Below, piece by piece: positions 7,507-17,039 of a stretch of 64,000 bases of DNA. Both the position numbers and the translations under genes were made by a program. The stretch covers positions 186,001 through 250,000 of the forward strand of contig CAJTZK010000002.1 in assembly GCA_910583785.1 (NCBI GenBank), written 5' to 3'. The stretch is from an uncultured Oscillibacter sp. Lineage in GTDB: Bacteria; Bacillota; Clostridia; Oscillospirales; Oscillospiraceae. Numbering within the stretch: the first letter of the stretch is position 1; the number at the start of each line of letters is the position of its first letter. Under the pieces are notes generated by a model that was given only the letters and a program-made list of their open reading frames with translations, was not told the DNA's origin and did no database searches.

Positions 7507-9015
7507 TTAGAAACTCATATAATCCATCAGGCTCTGGGACAGGACGCTGTTGCCCACCTTCAAGGCCGCGTCATAGCAGTAGCGGGCAAACATAAAGTCG
7601 GAAATCGCCGCCGCGGGGTCCGCGTCCTCCAGCTCCATGTACTGCTGCTGGAGGGAATCTTTCTTATTGGTGAGGAGCTCGCTGTTGTCCCGGAGGAAGC
7701 CCGTCTGGGTATCCATCTCCGTCCAGCGCTCCCGGAAGGAGCCGCAGCTCTTCTCAAACTCGTCCACCAGGGCCTTGAAGCGGAACTGGTCCTCCCGGCT
7801 GCCCCACTCCTCCATCTCTTCCGTGCCGTTCCATTCGCCGTCCTTGACCCGGCAGCGCTGGAGAATCTGGCCCATTTCGTGGACGATGGAGATCACATTT
7901 TGGGGGATGTTATCCACCGTCATGGTTTCCTTGCTTCCGTCTTCGTGCGTGATGGTGGCGTCCACCCCGTTTTTGGTCCCGTAGCCGCCCGTGTAGTAAA
8001 TCCCCTGGAGGGCGCTGTCAAACACGGTGGAGGAAATGACGCCGTCGTCCGCCTCCTTGTGGCCCAGGCCCACGTCGATATACTTGGACTCCCCCTTCAG
8101 GAAGTACTCCATCTTCTTCACATCCGCGGGATTGTTGGAATCTACGGGCACGCCCCGGTAGTGGAGGACCTGGGCGGCCTCGGACTCCAGGTTGGTCCCC
8201 GTGCCGTCGGACTTGAGGTACTTGAAGGAGGTGGTTTCATTATAGGCGGGATTCTCCTTGGGGACCTCCTTGGCCTCGGCGTCATTCATGGTCCCCATGC
8301 CGTCTTCTTTCAGGTACTTTCCATACCGCGGGTCAACCAGGCCCGGGTGGTCCGCCTGCCCCTGGGCCACCGCGTCGTCCACCTCTTTGGTGAACGCCTC
8401 GTCATACTTCTGGTTTTCCAGCAGGACCATCTCGGCGTCGCCAGCGGCGTTGTCCGTCGGCGTGCCGTCGGCCTTGAGATAGGGAAACGCCGCCGCGTGC
8501 TCCGGGTTCGCGGGATCGGGAGTCCCCTCGATATACGCCGAGTTCTTATACGCTCCCCAGGTGAAGGGGGCGTTCAGGGTGTCCGCTCCGGCGAAGACAT
8601 AGTTCTCGCCGTAACGTCCGTTCATAATCTGGGCCAGGTCCTTCGCCTTGGCCTCCAGGGACTGGCCCAGGGCAATACGGCCCGGTCCGGTGGGGTCGCT
8701 CAGGGCCCGGAGCACGCTGCTGTAGGACGCGTCATCCGCCAGGGCGTACAGGTCCGTGGACATATTGCTCAGGGATTCCCAGGCCACGTCGTACTTGTGC
8801 CGCAGGGAGTCGTTTACCTCCAGCTGGTTGTTGGCCGCCCAGTAAGACTTGCGGATCTGGAAGCAGCGGGTGGCCAGGGCGGGGTCCTCGGCGAAGGAGT
8901 TAAAGAGCCTTCCGGAGAGGAGCGTGTTCATCGCCTTGTTCATGATATTGTTCGATTTATTCAAATCGTAGCGGTAATTTTTCAGCGTGCCCACGGTGGT
9001 CATTCTAGGAATCAT
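7507..9015 (-). CDS. flgL: Flagellar hook-associated protein 3, FlgL
   Basis: The 502-residue protein starts with the flagellin-like helix MIPRMTTVGTLKNYRYDLNK and NTLLSGRLFNSFAEDP, and ends with the paired helical region (NKKDSLQQQYMELEDADPAAA ... SQSLMDYMSF). FlgL forms the second junction layer between hook and filament and is exported by the flagellar type III system. A large variable middle domain (about 150-370) makes it longer than the about 300 residues of Bacillus FlgL. It lies 21 nt after flgK. Confidence 0.93.
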   Translation of the reverse strand: MIPRMTTVGTLKNYRYDLNKSNNIMNKAMNTLLSGRLFNSFAEDPALATRCFQIRKSYWAANNQLEVNDSLRHKYDVAWESLSNMSTDLYALADDASYSSVLRALSDPTGPGRIALGQSLEAKAKDLAQIMNGRYGENYVFAGADTLNAPFTWGAYKNSAYIEGTPDPANPEHAAAFPYLKADGTPTDNAAGDAEMVLLENQKYDEAFTKEVDDAVAQGQADHPGLVDPRYGKYLKEDGMGTMNDAEAKEVPKENPAYNETTSFKYLKSDGTGTNLESEAAQVLHYRGVPVDSNNPADVKKMEYFLKGESKYIDVGLGHKEADDGVISSTVFDSALQGIYYTGGYGTKNGVDATITHEDGSKETMTVDNIPQNVISIVHEMGQILQRCRVKDGEWNGTEEMEEWGSREDQFRFKALVDEFEKSCGSFRERWTEMDTQTGFLRDNSELLTNKKDSLQQQYMELEDADPAAAISDFMFARYCYDAALKVGNSVLSQSLMDYMSF

Positions 9016-9036
9016 AAGGTGTCTTCCTCCTTCTTA

Positions 9037-11478
9037 TCAAGTCGTCATGCCAGTGTTGTTGATCAGTTTATCCAGCACGCTGTCGATGGTGGTCATCAGC
9101 CGGCAGGCGGCGTTGTAGGATTTCGCATACATCATCAGGTTCATGGCCTCGTCGTTGAAATCCACGGAGGACACGGAGTCCCGCTCCGTGTCGATGGCCA
9201 GGACGTTTTTGTAGTGCGTCTCCAGCATGGTGGTGGCATAATCCTGGTCTTCGCCCAGGACGGTGCCGATGTTGACCCACATCTGGTGGAAGTTTCCGTT
9301 GAACATGGGCTCGCTGCTGGCGTTTGGGCAGGCGTCCAGGTCCGTGGGGACAAAGTCAAACTTCGCGTCTCCCACCAGGTAAAGGAAGTGGCGGATGTTG
9401 TCGCTGGCGCCGGAGGCGGGCTCCGTCGCGCCTTCAGGGCAGGTGAAGTCCCGTACAAGCAGGTGCGTCAGGTCCCAGGTGTGGGAGACGGAGATGTTGG
9501 CGGCGGTGATGCCGCTGGGGTCGTCTCCCTTCGGGTCGTTGCTGAACAGCACGCCGCCTGTAAAGATGCCCTTTCCGTTTTCCTTCCAGGCCGCCGGGTC
9601 GTTCTCGGGTTCCAGCTTCCCGCTGTTGGCATCGTACTTTTGTCCCTTCAAATAGGCGTCCAAAATCTCCTTACTGCCCAGCCCCTGGTCCGTGATGACC
9701 TGCTCGGTGAGCCCCGTTTCCGCCATGATCGTGTTTTTGACTTCCTGGCTCAGCTTATCCCAGGTGTCGTTCTTGTTCAAGGTGTGGGTAATCGGTTTGC
9801 CGTCGGCCCCCAGGGCGGGGGCTCCCGCGGCGTCCGTCCCGGTGATGGTCACCGGGACTCCGGCCTCCTCGCCGGAGGCGTCTTTGCCCACGGTAATATA
9901 ATTGCCCGCCGGGTCCGTCAGGAAGCCCTGGTTGGCCTCGTTCATGATCTTCGCAAACTGGTTAGCCAGCAGGTCCAGGGTCTTCTGGTAATAGGGGATA
10001 CCCCGCTTGCTGCCCGCCTTTTCGTCGAAATTATCGATGATGGAACGGTCCGTGAACTCGCCCGCCTCGGTGAGCTGCTCCCGCAGGGCTTGGATTCTTC
10101 CGTTCAGGTCGTTGTCGTCCAGGGCTACGGGCTTGGCAATCCGGTGCTCGTAGACCTGCTTGGTGTAGGTGTAGTCCGCGTCGGTGGGCGGATTATTCGT
10201 CGTCCCGGGCTTCAGGGTCCGCCGGTAGAGCGTGAGGGTTTTGTCCCCCTTCGCGGGCAGGTCCTCCACCGTCTCCAGGACCTGGTTGGTCCTCGGGTTA
10301 AACTTGAGCCCGGCGGGCAGGTCCGCGAACTCCACCGTCTCCTCGGCGTAAACCTGGGGGTCCACATGCAGGTCCCCCACCTTGTTCCTCAGCTCGGAGA
10401 TCATGAGGCTGTATAGGGGATTGTCCCCGTCCGTCAGGATGGTGGCGTCCCGGATGTCCTCCACGGGAGTGGTAGTGCCGTCCTCATTTTTCTTCAGATA
10501 TTTGCTGGTGAGCTCCGCGTACCGGGCGTCGTACTCATCCTGGGTGATGTTTCCGGCGTCCAGCTCCTGTTTCAGCGCGTCCACCTTTTCCGGGTCGTAC
10601 TCCTCGTTCAGCATGGGCGTCCCGAAGGAAAGCTGGGCGCTGAACACGCCGTCCACCAGCAGGGATTCGTCGGTGGTCACGCTGGCGTCCGTGTTGGCGT
10701 CGTCCAGGCGGATGGTCAGCTTTTCCACCGTCACGCCGCCGGAAATGATCTCTTCGCTGTAGGTCACATTGATGTCGATCAGCTCGGAGAGCTCGTCGAT
10801 CTGGCGGTTCCGCTCGTCCCGGAGCTCCAGGGCGGGGTCGCCGTGAATCTCGCTCTTGCGGATTTCCTCGTTCAAAGAGCGGATCGTGGTCAGGTAGTTA
10901 TTGACCTTGTCAACATTTTCCTTCAGCTGGTTGACCGTATTTTTTTGTACCGTCTCCAGCTGGTTGGCGTAGGTGTTGAACTTTCCGATCAGGTTTTTGC
11001 AAATCTGCCGGACGGTATTGTCGTATTCCTGGTGCCCGGTCTGGTCGATCAGGTTGTTCAGGGCTGCGGACAGCTTCTCCAGATCCAGGCCCAGGATGCC
11101 GAAGCCCCCTTCGCCCTCGCTGGCATCGCCCGCGCCCACCTCGTCCAGGATCCGCTGGATCTCATTCAGGACTTCCAGCTTGCTATCCATATAGCCCGCC
11201 TTGGCGCTCTCCGTCCGGTAACGGATATCCAGGTAGGGGCTGCGGATCTGGGAGAGGCTCTTCACCAGGGCGCCTTGGCCCGTGCGGATATCGCCCTCGG
11301 CGTAATAGCGGTCCGCCCCGGCGGCATAGAGGCTGACCTGGTTCAGGCGCTGGCGGGTGTAGCCCGGGGTGTTGATGTTGGAAATATTGTTGCCCGTCAC
11401 ACTGATGCCTGTCTGGGCGGCGTAGATCGCCAGACGGGCCTGGGTGAAGGATCCAAAGGTACCAATGCCCATATTCAA
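9037..11478 (-). CDS. flgK: Flagellar hook-associated protein 1, FlgK
   Basis: The N-terminus (SFTQARLAIYAAQTGISVTG, NNISNINTPGYTRQRLNQ) and the C-terminus (VDFNDEAMNLMMYAKSYNAA, TTIDSVLDKLINNTG) are diagnostic. FlgK is the first hook-filament junction layer. At 813 residues it is well above the roughly 500 of Bacillus; extra sequence lies about residues 230-600 and would be surface-exposed. No internal stop or frame change is seen. It sits between flgN, its likely chaperone, and flgL. Confidence 0.95.
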   Translation of the reverse strand: MNMGIGTFGSFTQARLAIYAAQTGISVTGNNISNINTPGYTRQRLNQVSLYAAGADRYYAEGDIRTGQGALVKSLSQIRSPYLDIRYRTESAKAGYMDSKLEVLNEIQRILDEVGAGDASEGEGGFGILGLDLEKLSAALNNLIDQTGHQEYDNTVRQICKNLIGKFNTYANQLETVQKNTVNQLKENVDKVNNYLTTIRSLNEEIRKSEIHGDPALELRDERNRQIDELSELIDINVTYSEEIISGGVTVEKLTIRLDDANTDASVTTDESLLVDGVFSAQLSFGTPMLNEEYDPEKVDALKQELDAGNITQDEYDARYAELTSKYLKKNEDGTTTPVEDIRDATILTDGDNPLYSLMISELRNKVGDLHVDPQVYAEETVEFADLPAGLKFNPRTNQVLETVEDLPAKGDKTLTLYRRTLKPGTTNNPPTDADYTYTKQVYEHRIAKPVALDDNDLNGRIQALREQLTEAGEFTDRSIIDNFDEKAGSKRGIPYYQKTLDLLANQFAKIMNEANQGFLTDPAGNYITVGKDASGEEAGVPVTITGTDAAGAPALGADGKPITHTLNKNDTWDKLSQEVKNTIMAETGLTEQVITDQGLGSKEILDAYLKGQKYDANSGKLEPENDPAAWKENGKGIFTGGVLFSNDPKGDDPSGITAANISVSHTWDLTHLLVRDFTCPEGATEPASGASDNIRHFLYLVGDAKFDFVPTDLDACPNASSEPMFNGNFHQMWVNIGTVLGEDQDYATTMLETHYKNVLAIDTERDSVSSVDFNDEAMNLMMYAKSYNAACRLMTTIDSVLDKLINNTGMTT

Positions 11479-11501
11479 ATACTCCTTATTGTCTTCGTGC
11501 C

Positions 11502-11990
11502 TCAGGCGCGGAAATCCGTCTTCATAGACGGGGGCGGGGCGCTGCCCTCCGGCTCTTTCCCATAGCCCGGGCCCCCCGGTCCGCCGGAGGGAGGCCCCCC
11601 CAGCTGTACGATAATGCCCTCCACCTCGTGGAGGTTCTGTTCCAAAAGCGTCCGCGTCTTTCCGGCGGTCCTCCGGTAGGCCGCGTAGCGGTCCTGCAGC
11701 GTCTCCACTGCCTTCCGGGCCTCCTCCTGCATGGCGGGGGGGAAGCGGCCGGGCACCTTGGACAGCGGCACGCCCGCCAGCCCCAGCTGGGCCAGCAGCT
11801 TATCCCGGGCCAGCTCCAGGCCCCGGAAGTTCAGGGCCTGGGCCTGCTCCTGGTTCAAAAGCTCGTTCAGCACCGTCAGGTCATCCGCCTGGGCGGCGGC
11901 CAGCTTTTTTTCATTCAAGCCCGTGAGGCTTTCCAGCCCCCGGCTCATGGAATTCAGGAATCCTAGATAGGAACGGTAAATTTCCTCCAT
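11502..11990 (-). CDS. flgN: FlgN-like chaperone for FlgK/FlgL
   Basis: A 162-residue helical protein with heptad-like stretches about 20-60 and 85-130, the usual FlgN fold signature (LNELLNQEQAQALNFRGLE). It sits directly between flgM and flgK, as in Bacillus (flgM-yvyG-flgK), where it escorts hook-associated proteins to the export gate. The C-terminal 30 residues are Gly/Pro-rich and variable. Assignment rests on position plus a recognisable helical pattern. Confidence 0.82.
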   Translation of the reverse strand: MEEIYRSYLGFLNSMSRGLESLTGLNEKKLAAAQADDLTVLNELLNQEQAQALNFRGLELARDKLLAQLGLAGVPLSKVPGRFPPAMQEEARKAVETLQDRYAAYRRTAGKTRTLLEQNLHEVEGIIVQLGGPPSGGPGGPGYGKEPEGSAPPPSMKTDFRA

Positions 11991-11993
11991 GCC

Positions 11994-12305
11994 TCACTCC
12001 TCCACCATCAAGAGCATCCTGCCCGCGATGGCCATGGGGTCCGGACGGTACTCCCCGGCGGACACCTCCCGGCGCAGCTCCTGAATGTCGCCAGTGGTGT
12101 TGGCGGTCCGCACCTCCCGGGAGAGGCGGCTGACCATTTCCATCTGGAAGCTCCTCCGGCCCGCGGGGGCGGAGAAATCGGCGGAATCGTAATTGTGCCC
12201 AGAGGCAGGCTGGGCGGGCGTCCCCCGCTTCTGGGCGGGGTAATAGGCCTTTGTCCGGCTAATGGAAGAGACGGGGCCGGACCCGGTAGAAGTCAGCATC
12301 ATCAT
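11994..12305 (-). CDS. flgM: Anti-sigma factor FlgM
   Basis: A 103-residue protein whose C-terminal half fits FlgM (RSFQMEMVSRLSREVRT and LRREVSAGEYRPDPMAIAGRML). FlgM holds SigD/FliA inactive until the hook is complete and FlgM is exported. The N-terminal half is disordered, as expected. ATG 12305 follows AAAGGA; two further ATGs follow at once. A SigD-type promoter lies 50 nt upstream, so FlgM and its operon should be autoregulated through the sigma factor it inhibits (fliA at 47518-48354). Confidence 0.9.
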   Translation of the reverse strand: MMMLTSTGSGPVSSISRTKAYYPAQKRGTPAQPASGHNYDSADFSAPAGRRSFQMEMVSRLSREVRTANTTGDIQELRREVSAGEYRPDPMAIAGRMLLMVEE

Positions 12306-12355
12306 TCACATCCTTTGCTCATGCCATCATTTCACTTCTTATCACTTCATTATTC

Positions 12356-12381
12356 ATATCGGCAAAACGGCGGGAAAGTTA
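12356..12381 (-). promoter_or_regulatory. SigD (sigma-28) promoter of the flgM operon
   Basis: On the minus strand TAAC (12381-12378), 14 nt, then GCCGATAT (12363-12356). The -10 matches the Bacillus SigD consensus GCCGATAT exactly and the -35 matches three of four bases of TAAA. It is directed at flgM, 50 nt downstream. Confidence 0.85.
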
Positions 12382-12453
12382 AGGACGGGAGGGAGAATTT
12401 TCTTAATTGGCAGAGAATAGAGCGGCTTCGGCGCGGGTTTCGCAGAAGCCGAA

Positions 12454-12485
12454 CGGCTCCCGCCTCCGGAAGGGAGGGGGAGCCG
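12454..12485 (-). terminator. Hairpin after cheB
   Basis: Arms 12454-12467 and 12472-12485 pair with one mismatch around a GGAA-type loop, 17 nt downstream of the cheB stop. A second hairpin (CGGCTTC/GAAGCCG, about 12423-12450) follows. T-runs are weak, but position separates the cheAWRB unit from the flgM promoter. Confidence 0.55.
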
Positions 12486-12502
12486 CGTGTCTCATATCCG
12501 TT

Positions 12503-13543
12503 TTAGTGCAGGGTCTTTAAATGCCGGAGCAGCACATTGGCCACATTCTCGCAGGACGCCTGGACGCAGACGGCCCCGATGTCGTTGGCCACCATGGGCA
12601 TACCGTACACCACGCTGGACTCCTTATCCTGGCCGATGGTATAAGCACCCTTTTTCCGCATCTCCAGCAGCCCGGCGGCGCCGTCCTGGCCCATTCCGGT
12701 CATGATGATGCCCACCATCTTGCACCGGACCACCTCCGCCATGGAGTGGAACATGGCGTCCACCGACGGGCGGTGTCCGCTGACCTTCTCTCCCTGGGTG
12801 CAGGAGACGGTGTACTTGTCGCCGATGCGCACCACCCGGCACTGGAGGTCCGCCGGGGCCACCAGGGCCAGCCCCCGATGGAGCTCGTCGCCGTTCCGGG
12901 CCTCCCGGACCTCCATCTTGCAGATGCGGTTCAAGCGGTCGGCGTACATCTGCGTGAAGCCCTTGGGCATGTGCTGGACGATGACCATGGGCGGAATGTC
13001 CGCCGGGAGGCGGCGCATGACCTCCAGGGTCGCCTCCGTGCCCCCGGTGGAAGCGCCCAGGCCCACCAGCACACGGTCCAGCGCCAATCCGCCCCCCAGG
13101 ACCGGCGTATCCACCGCCACCGAGGGGCTCCGCAGCGGGACGGAGCGGGGCCTGGCCATGGAGGCCACCAGCACCTTCTGCGTGAGGTTGGTGACGAAGA
13201 CCTCCTTGCTCTCCTGCACGTCGGGCTTGCGGACGAAGTCCACCGCGCCGGCATTCAGCGCGTCGAAGACCTTCAGGTTCAGGGAGGAGCACAGAATCAC
13301 GGGCACCGGGTTGTTGGGCAGGTACTCCTTCAGGAAATCGATGCCGCTCTGCCCGGGCATCTCCACGTCCATGGTGACTACGTCCGGCCGCAAGCGGGGC
13401 AGCTTTTGTTTCGCGTCCAAGGTGTTAATGGCGTATCCGATGACTTCAATCCTGGGATGGGCCGAGAGGCCCTGGATAATCAGGTTCCGGGCCAGGGCGG
13501 AGTCATCTACCACCAATACGCGGATTTTCTTCCCCAGTTCCAT
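12503..13543 (-). CDS. cheB: Chemotaxis glutamate methylesterase/deamidase CheB
   Basis: The 346-residue protein has a receiver domain (1-120, phospho-acceptor D59 in VTMDVEMPG) and a methylesterase domain with S165 (GASTGG), H191 (QHMP) and D287 (GMGQDGA) as catalytic triad. It removes methyl groups from chemoreceptors and is activated by CheA. It is last in cheA-cheW-cheR-cheB, 21 nt after cheR. All key residues are present and length is normal. Confidence 0.96.
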   Translation of the reverse strand: MELGKKIRVLVVDDSALARNLIIQGLSAHPRIEVIGYAINTLDAKQKLPRLRPDVVTMDVEMPGQSGIDFLKEYLPNNPVPVILCSSLNLKVFDALNAGAVDFVRKPDVQESKEVFVTNLTQKVLVASMARPRSVPLRSPSVAVDTPVLGGGLALDRVLVGLGASTGGTEATLEVMRRLPADIPPMVIVQHMPKGFTQMYADRLNRICKMEVREARNGDELHRGLALVAPADLQCRVVRIGDKYTVSCTQGEKVSGHRPSVDAMFHSMAEVVRCKMVGIIMTGMGQDGAAGLLEMRKKGAYTIGQDKESSVVYGMPMVANDIGAVCVQASCENVANVLLRHLKTLH

Positions 13544-13564
13544 GTTGAGGGAACCACCTCCTTC

Positions 13565-14401
13565 TTATTTTTGGAAGGTCGCCGTAGCCAAACGGCGATA
13601 GGGCGCGTTCTGGCTCAGGTTTTCCGAGGCGCTGATCAGCAGGTAGCCGCCGGGGACCGTGGCGTCAAAAAAGCGGCGGACCAAGGCATCCTTGGTGGGC
13701 TGGTCAAAGTAAATCATGACGTTCCGGCAGAAGATCACGTCGAACTTCCGGCGGAAGCGGATGGGGTCCATCAGGTTGAACGTCTGGAAAATCACGTTGT
13801 CCTTCACGGCGGGGGACACGGTGTGGGTGCCGTCCCGGTTGGGGGTGAAGTACTTCCGCTTCCAGTCCGCCGGGATGGTATCCGGCAGGTTATAGGTTCC
13901 CCGCCGGGCGCTGGCCAGGGCCTGGGCGGAGATATCCGTGGCCAGGATGCGGGTGTCCCACTCCTTGGCCCGGGAGCCCAGGTAATCGTAAAGGAACATG
14001 GTGATGTTATAGGGCTCCTCCCCGCTGGAGCAGCCCGCGCTCCAGATGGCCAGGGTCTTGTCGCGCTCGTGGCGGCGGACAATCTCCGGAATGATCTTGT
14101 TGCAGAAATAATCCAGGTGTTCCTTCTCCCGCATGAAGAAGGTGTAGTTGGTGGTCAGCTTGTTCAGGACCAGGGTGACCTCGTCGTTCTCCTTCTTGTC
14201 CAGGAGGTGGTTCACGAAGTCCCCGAAGGTCCCGTATCCCAGCTTCTTCAGCGTCGGGGAAAGACGGCTGGTAATGAGCTGCTTCTTCTGGCTCAGGTCG
14301 ATTCCGTAAGTGGACTGGATGAAGTTCACCATCCGCTTAAAGTCCGCGTCCGAAATCGTCATGGGCCCGAAGGCGCTCCCGGTTTTGATTTCCGTATCCA
14401 T
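13565..14401 (-). CDS. cheR: Chemotaxis protein methyltransferase CheR
   Basis: The 278-residue protein has the CheR N-terminal helical domain (GIDLSQKKQLITSRL) and the SAM-binding methyltransferase domain with WSAGCSSGEEPYNITMFL, ILATDISAQAL and DVIFCRNVMIYF. It methylates receptor glutamates using S-adenosylmethionine and is opposed by CheB encoded 21 nt downstream. No truncation or unusual feature. Confidence 0.96.
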   Translation of the reverse strand: MDTEIKTGSAFGPMTISDADFKRMVNFIQSTYGIDLSQKKQLITSRLSPTLKKLGYGTFGDFVNHLLDKKENDEVTLVLNKLTTNYTFFMREKEHLDYFCNKIIPEIVRRHERDKTLAIWSAGCSSGEEPYNITMFLYDYLGSRAKEWDTRILATDISAQALASARRGTYNLPDTIPADWKRKYFTPNRDGTHTVSPAVKDNVIFQTFNLMDPIRFRRKFDVIFCRNVMIYFDQPTKDALVRRFFDATVPGGYLLISASENLSQNAPYRRLATATFQK

Positions 14402-14424
14402 GTTTTCTCACCGCTTCCCGGGGG

Positions 14425-14919
14425 TTAATCGAAGGAGCCGTGGGCAATCAGCTGCTCACAGTCCAGCACCAGCATGGTGCCGGAGCCGTCGGGCAGGGTG
14501 CACATGCCGGAGACCAGCTTCTGGGCGCTCTGGGAGGGAATGGGGACGATGCTGTCGTTGGGAATGTCCAGCATCAGGTCCACGGAGTCCACCTGGATGC
14601 CCAGCTGGTTGTTGTCGTAGTCCAGCACGATGAGGATGCCGTTCTCCGCAGGGGGCTTCCCCAAGCGGAGGCGGATGTCCATAATGGGGATGATCTGGCC
14701 CCGCATGTTGAAGATGCCCTGGATATAGTCCGGCATCATGGGGAGGTAGGTGGCGGTGTAGGTGTTCATGATCTCCACCACCTGCTCGGCGTCCAGGCCG
14801 ATTTTGAGATTGTCCACGGTGAAGATGAGGTGCTTCCGGCTTCCGGCGCCTTCGTCCTCCTGGACCCGGTTCTCCAGCGTGTCGTCCTCCACTTGGAACA
14901 GGACGTTTTCGTTACTCAT
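14425..14919 (-). CDS. cheW: Chemotaxis coupling protein CheW
   Basis: A 164-residue single-domain CheW: IFTVDNLKIGLDAEQVVEIM, then IQGIFNMRGQIIPIMDIRLRL. It bridges receptors and CheA in the array. It follows cheA by 23 nt. The N-terminal about 30 residues are an acidic extension compared with minimal CheW. Confidence 0.95.
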   Translation of the reverse strand: MSNENVLFQVEDDTLENRVQEDEGAGSRKHLIFTVDNLKIGLDAEQVVEIMNTYTATYLPMMPDYIQGIFNMRGQIIPIMDIRLRLGKPPAENGILIVLDYDNNQLGIQVDSVDLMLDIPNDSIVPIPSQSAQKLVSGMCTLPDGSGTMLVLDCEQLIAHGSFD

Positions 14920-14942
14920 TGCGTTTTGCCCTCCTTTGGCGC

Positions 14943-17039
14943 TCAGATATTCCGGGCCGCCGCGTAGAGGCCGCCCGCGTCAAGGATGATGCTGATGTTG
15001 CCGTCTCCCAGGATGCTGCATCCGGTGATCCCGTAGTTTTTGATATCGAAGTTGTTTACATAGGCGGGCAGGGGCTTCACCACGATCTGCTGCTCGCCCA
15101 GAAGCTCGTCGACAAACAGGCAGTAGGAGCAGTCGCCGGACTCCAGCCACATCAGGATGCCTTCCTCAATCTTCTCGGCGCCGCCGGGGAGGTTGTAGAA
15201 GTCCTTGGCCCGGATGACGGGATAGTAGCCGTCCAGCATCTTCACCATTTCGCCGTTGACGGAGTCGTGGAGAATGTCCGCCTCGGTGAGTTTGATGCTG
15301 GAGCGGATGTTGTTGATGGGGATGGTGAAGATGGAGCTTCCCACGGAGACCTCCATGCCGTCCATGATGGCCATGGTCAGGGGGATGCGCATAATGGTAG
15401 TCATGCCCCGGCCCTGTTCGCTGGTGATGCTGACGGAGCCGCCCAGGCTCTCCACGCCGCTTTTCACCACGTCCATGCCCACGCCCCGGCCGGAGAACTC
15501 CGTCACCTGCTGGTTGGTGGAAAAGCCGGGGGCCATGAGGAAGTTCAAAATCTCCTTGTGGGAGTACTCCACATCGGGGGAGGCAATGCCGTTGCGGATG
15601 GCCTTGGCCAGCACGGCTTCGTCGTTGACACCCGCGCCGTCGTCGGAAATCTGGATGATAACCTCGCTTCCGGTATCCTGGGCGGAGAGCAGGATCTCGC
15701 CCACGGGGTCCTTCCCGGCGGCGATGCGCTCCTCTACGCTCTCCTCAATGCCGTGGTCCATGGAGTTCCGGACCATGTGCATAATGGGGTCCCCAATGGA
15801 GTCCACGATGGTTTTGTCCACCTCGGTGTTCTCGCCCACCAGGGTGAGCTTCACCTGCTTGTTCAGCTTTTTGCACATATCCCGGACGATGCGGTTCATC
15901 TTCTGGAAGGTGTTGGACACCGGGATCATCCGCAGGGACATGGACACGTCCTGGAGCTCATCCGTCAGTTTGCGCAGCTGCCGGGCGGACTTGGAGAAGG
16001 CGTCCAGGTGCAGGCCCTTCAAATCCGGGGACGCGGTGACCATGGCCTCGGTAATGACGATCTCGCCCACAATGGCGGAGAGCTGGTCCAGCTTGCTCAG
16101 GCCCACGCTGATGAGGCTCTCCTTCTGGCCCCCCTGGCCCTGGTGCTGGGCGGATGCCGCCGCGGGCTGGGCCGCCGGGGCGGCGGGAGCCTTCTGGACG
16201 GCGGGAGCCGCCTCCTGGGCCGCCGGGGCGGGCGCCGCCGCCGGGGGCGCCGGGGGCGCGTAGTTCTGCTCCTCGTAGGAATGGACGGACCCGGCGGTCA
16301 TCACGATGGGCACGGCCCGGGCCCGGTCCTCCTCGCTGCGGAACTGGAGGAGGAACCCGTGTTCCACCACCGTCTCGGACAGGGAGGAATCCGTCTCCAC
16401 GCCGGCGGGCTGGTAGGTGAAGTCCGCGTCGGCGCAGAAGCCCTGCACAGACGTAACCAGCATGAAGGCCCGGAGGTTCTCCATGCCGCACCCCTCGTCA
16501 AAGAAGACCCGGAGGCCGTAGGGGAATTCGGCGCTGCCCTCCGTGGTCTGGGCGGGCGCGGGGGCCGGGGCCGCCGGGGCTGCCGCCGCCGCAGGGGCGG
16601 CGGCCTTGGGAGCGGGCTCCGCTGGAATTTCTTCCCCCTTAATTTTGGCGATTAAACTATTAATATTTTCAAGGAAACTGCCGACATCTTCATTAAGGGG
16701 CTGTTCTGCCTCCACCTTCTCCATTTCCTCCCGGAAGTAGTCCACGGAGTGGAGCATCACGTCGAAGAGCGCCGGACGGTCCTCGTCCTTCACCACGGAC
16801 ATCGTGCCCTCCCGGATGAGGAAAAACATGTCCTCAATGCGGTGTGAGACCCGGGCCAGCGTGTCGAACTCCATCATGGCGGAAGAGCCCTTGATGGTAT
16901 GCATGATGCGGAAGATCTCGTTGACGTTGTCCTGAGAGAATGTATTTTCCTTTTCCGCGTCCAGAACGATGCTCTCCAGCTGCTCAAGAAGCGTATTGGT
17001 TTCGTAGATGTACATATCCAAGATATCATTGTTGCTCAC
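14943..17039 (-). CDS. cheA: Chemotaxis histidine kinase CheA
   Basis: The 698-residue protein has P1 with phospho-histidine H47 (MHTIKGSS), a linker rich in Ala/Pro, a P2-like CheY/CheB docking region (about 180-265), a second Ala/Pro linker, P3 dimerisation, P4 ATPase (N box HMVRNSMDHGIE, G1 DDGAGV, GRGVGMDVV) and a CheW-like P5. It autophosphorylates in response to receptor state and feeds CheY, CheB and CheV here. It begins the cheAWRB unit; a 95-nt gap upstream separates it from the divergent plus-strand block. Confidence 0.97.
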   Translation of the reverse strand: MSNNDILDMYIYETNTLLEQLESIVLDAEKENTFSQDNVNEIFRIMHTIKGSSAMMEFDTLARVSHRIEDMFFLIREGTMSVVKDEDRPALFDVMLHSVDYFREEMEKVEAEQPLNEDVGSFLENINSLIAKIKGEEIPAEPAPKAAAPAAAAAPAAPAPAPAQTTEGSAEFPYGLRVFFDEGCGMENLRAFMLVTSVQGFCADADFTYQPAGVETDSSLSETVVEHGFLLQFRSEEDRARAVPIVMTAGSVHSYEEQNYAPPAPPAAAPAPAAQEAAPAVQKAPAAPAAQPAAASAQHQGQGGQKESLISVGLSKLDQLSAIVGEIVITEAMVTASPDLKGLHLDAFSKSARQLRKLTDELQDVSMSLRMIPVSNTFQKMNRIVRDMCKKLNKQVKLTLVGENTEVDKTIVDSIGDPIMHMVRNSMDHGIEESVEERIAAGKDPVGEILLSAQDTGSEVIIQISDDGAGVNDEAVLAKAIRNGIASPDVEYSHKEILNFLMAPGFSTNQQVTEFSGRGVGMDVVKSGVESLGGSVSITSEQGRGMTTIMRIPLTMAIMDGMEVSVGSSIFTIPINNIRSSIKLTEADILHDSVNGEMVKMLDGYYPVIRAKDFYNLPGGAEKIEEGILMWLESGDCSYCLFVDELLGEQQIVVKPLPAYVNNFDIKNYGITGCSILGDGNISIILDAGGLYAAARNI

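Noticed and set aside
7258..10416. A 1052-codon open frame on the plus strand opposite flgK/flgL
   Set aside because: It is antisense to two clear flagellar genes. High GC and codon bias keep the opposite frame open; it has no RBS or recognisable motif.
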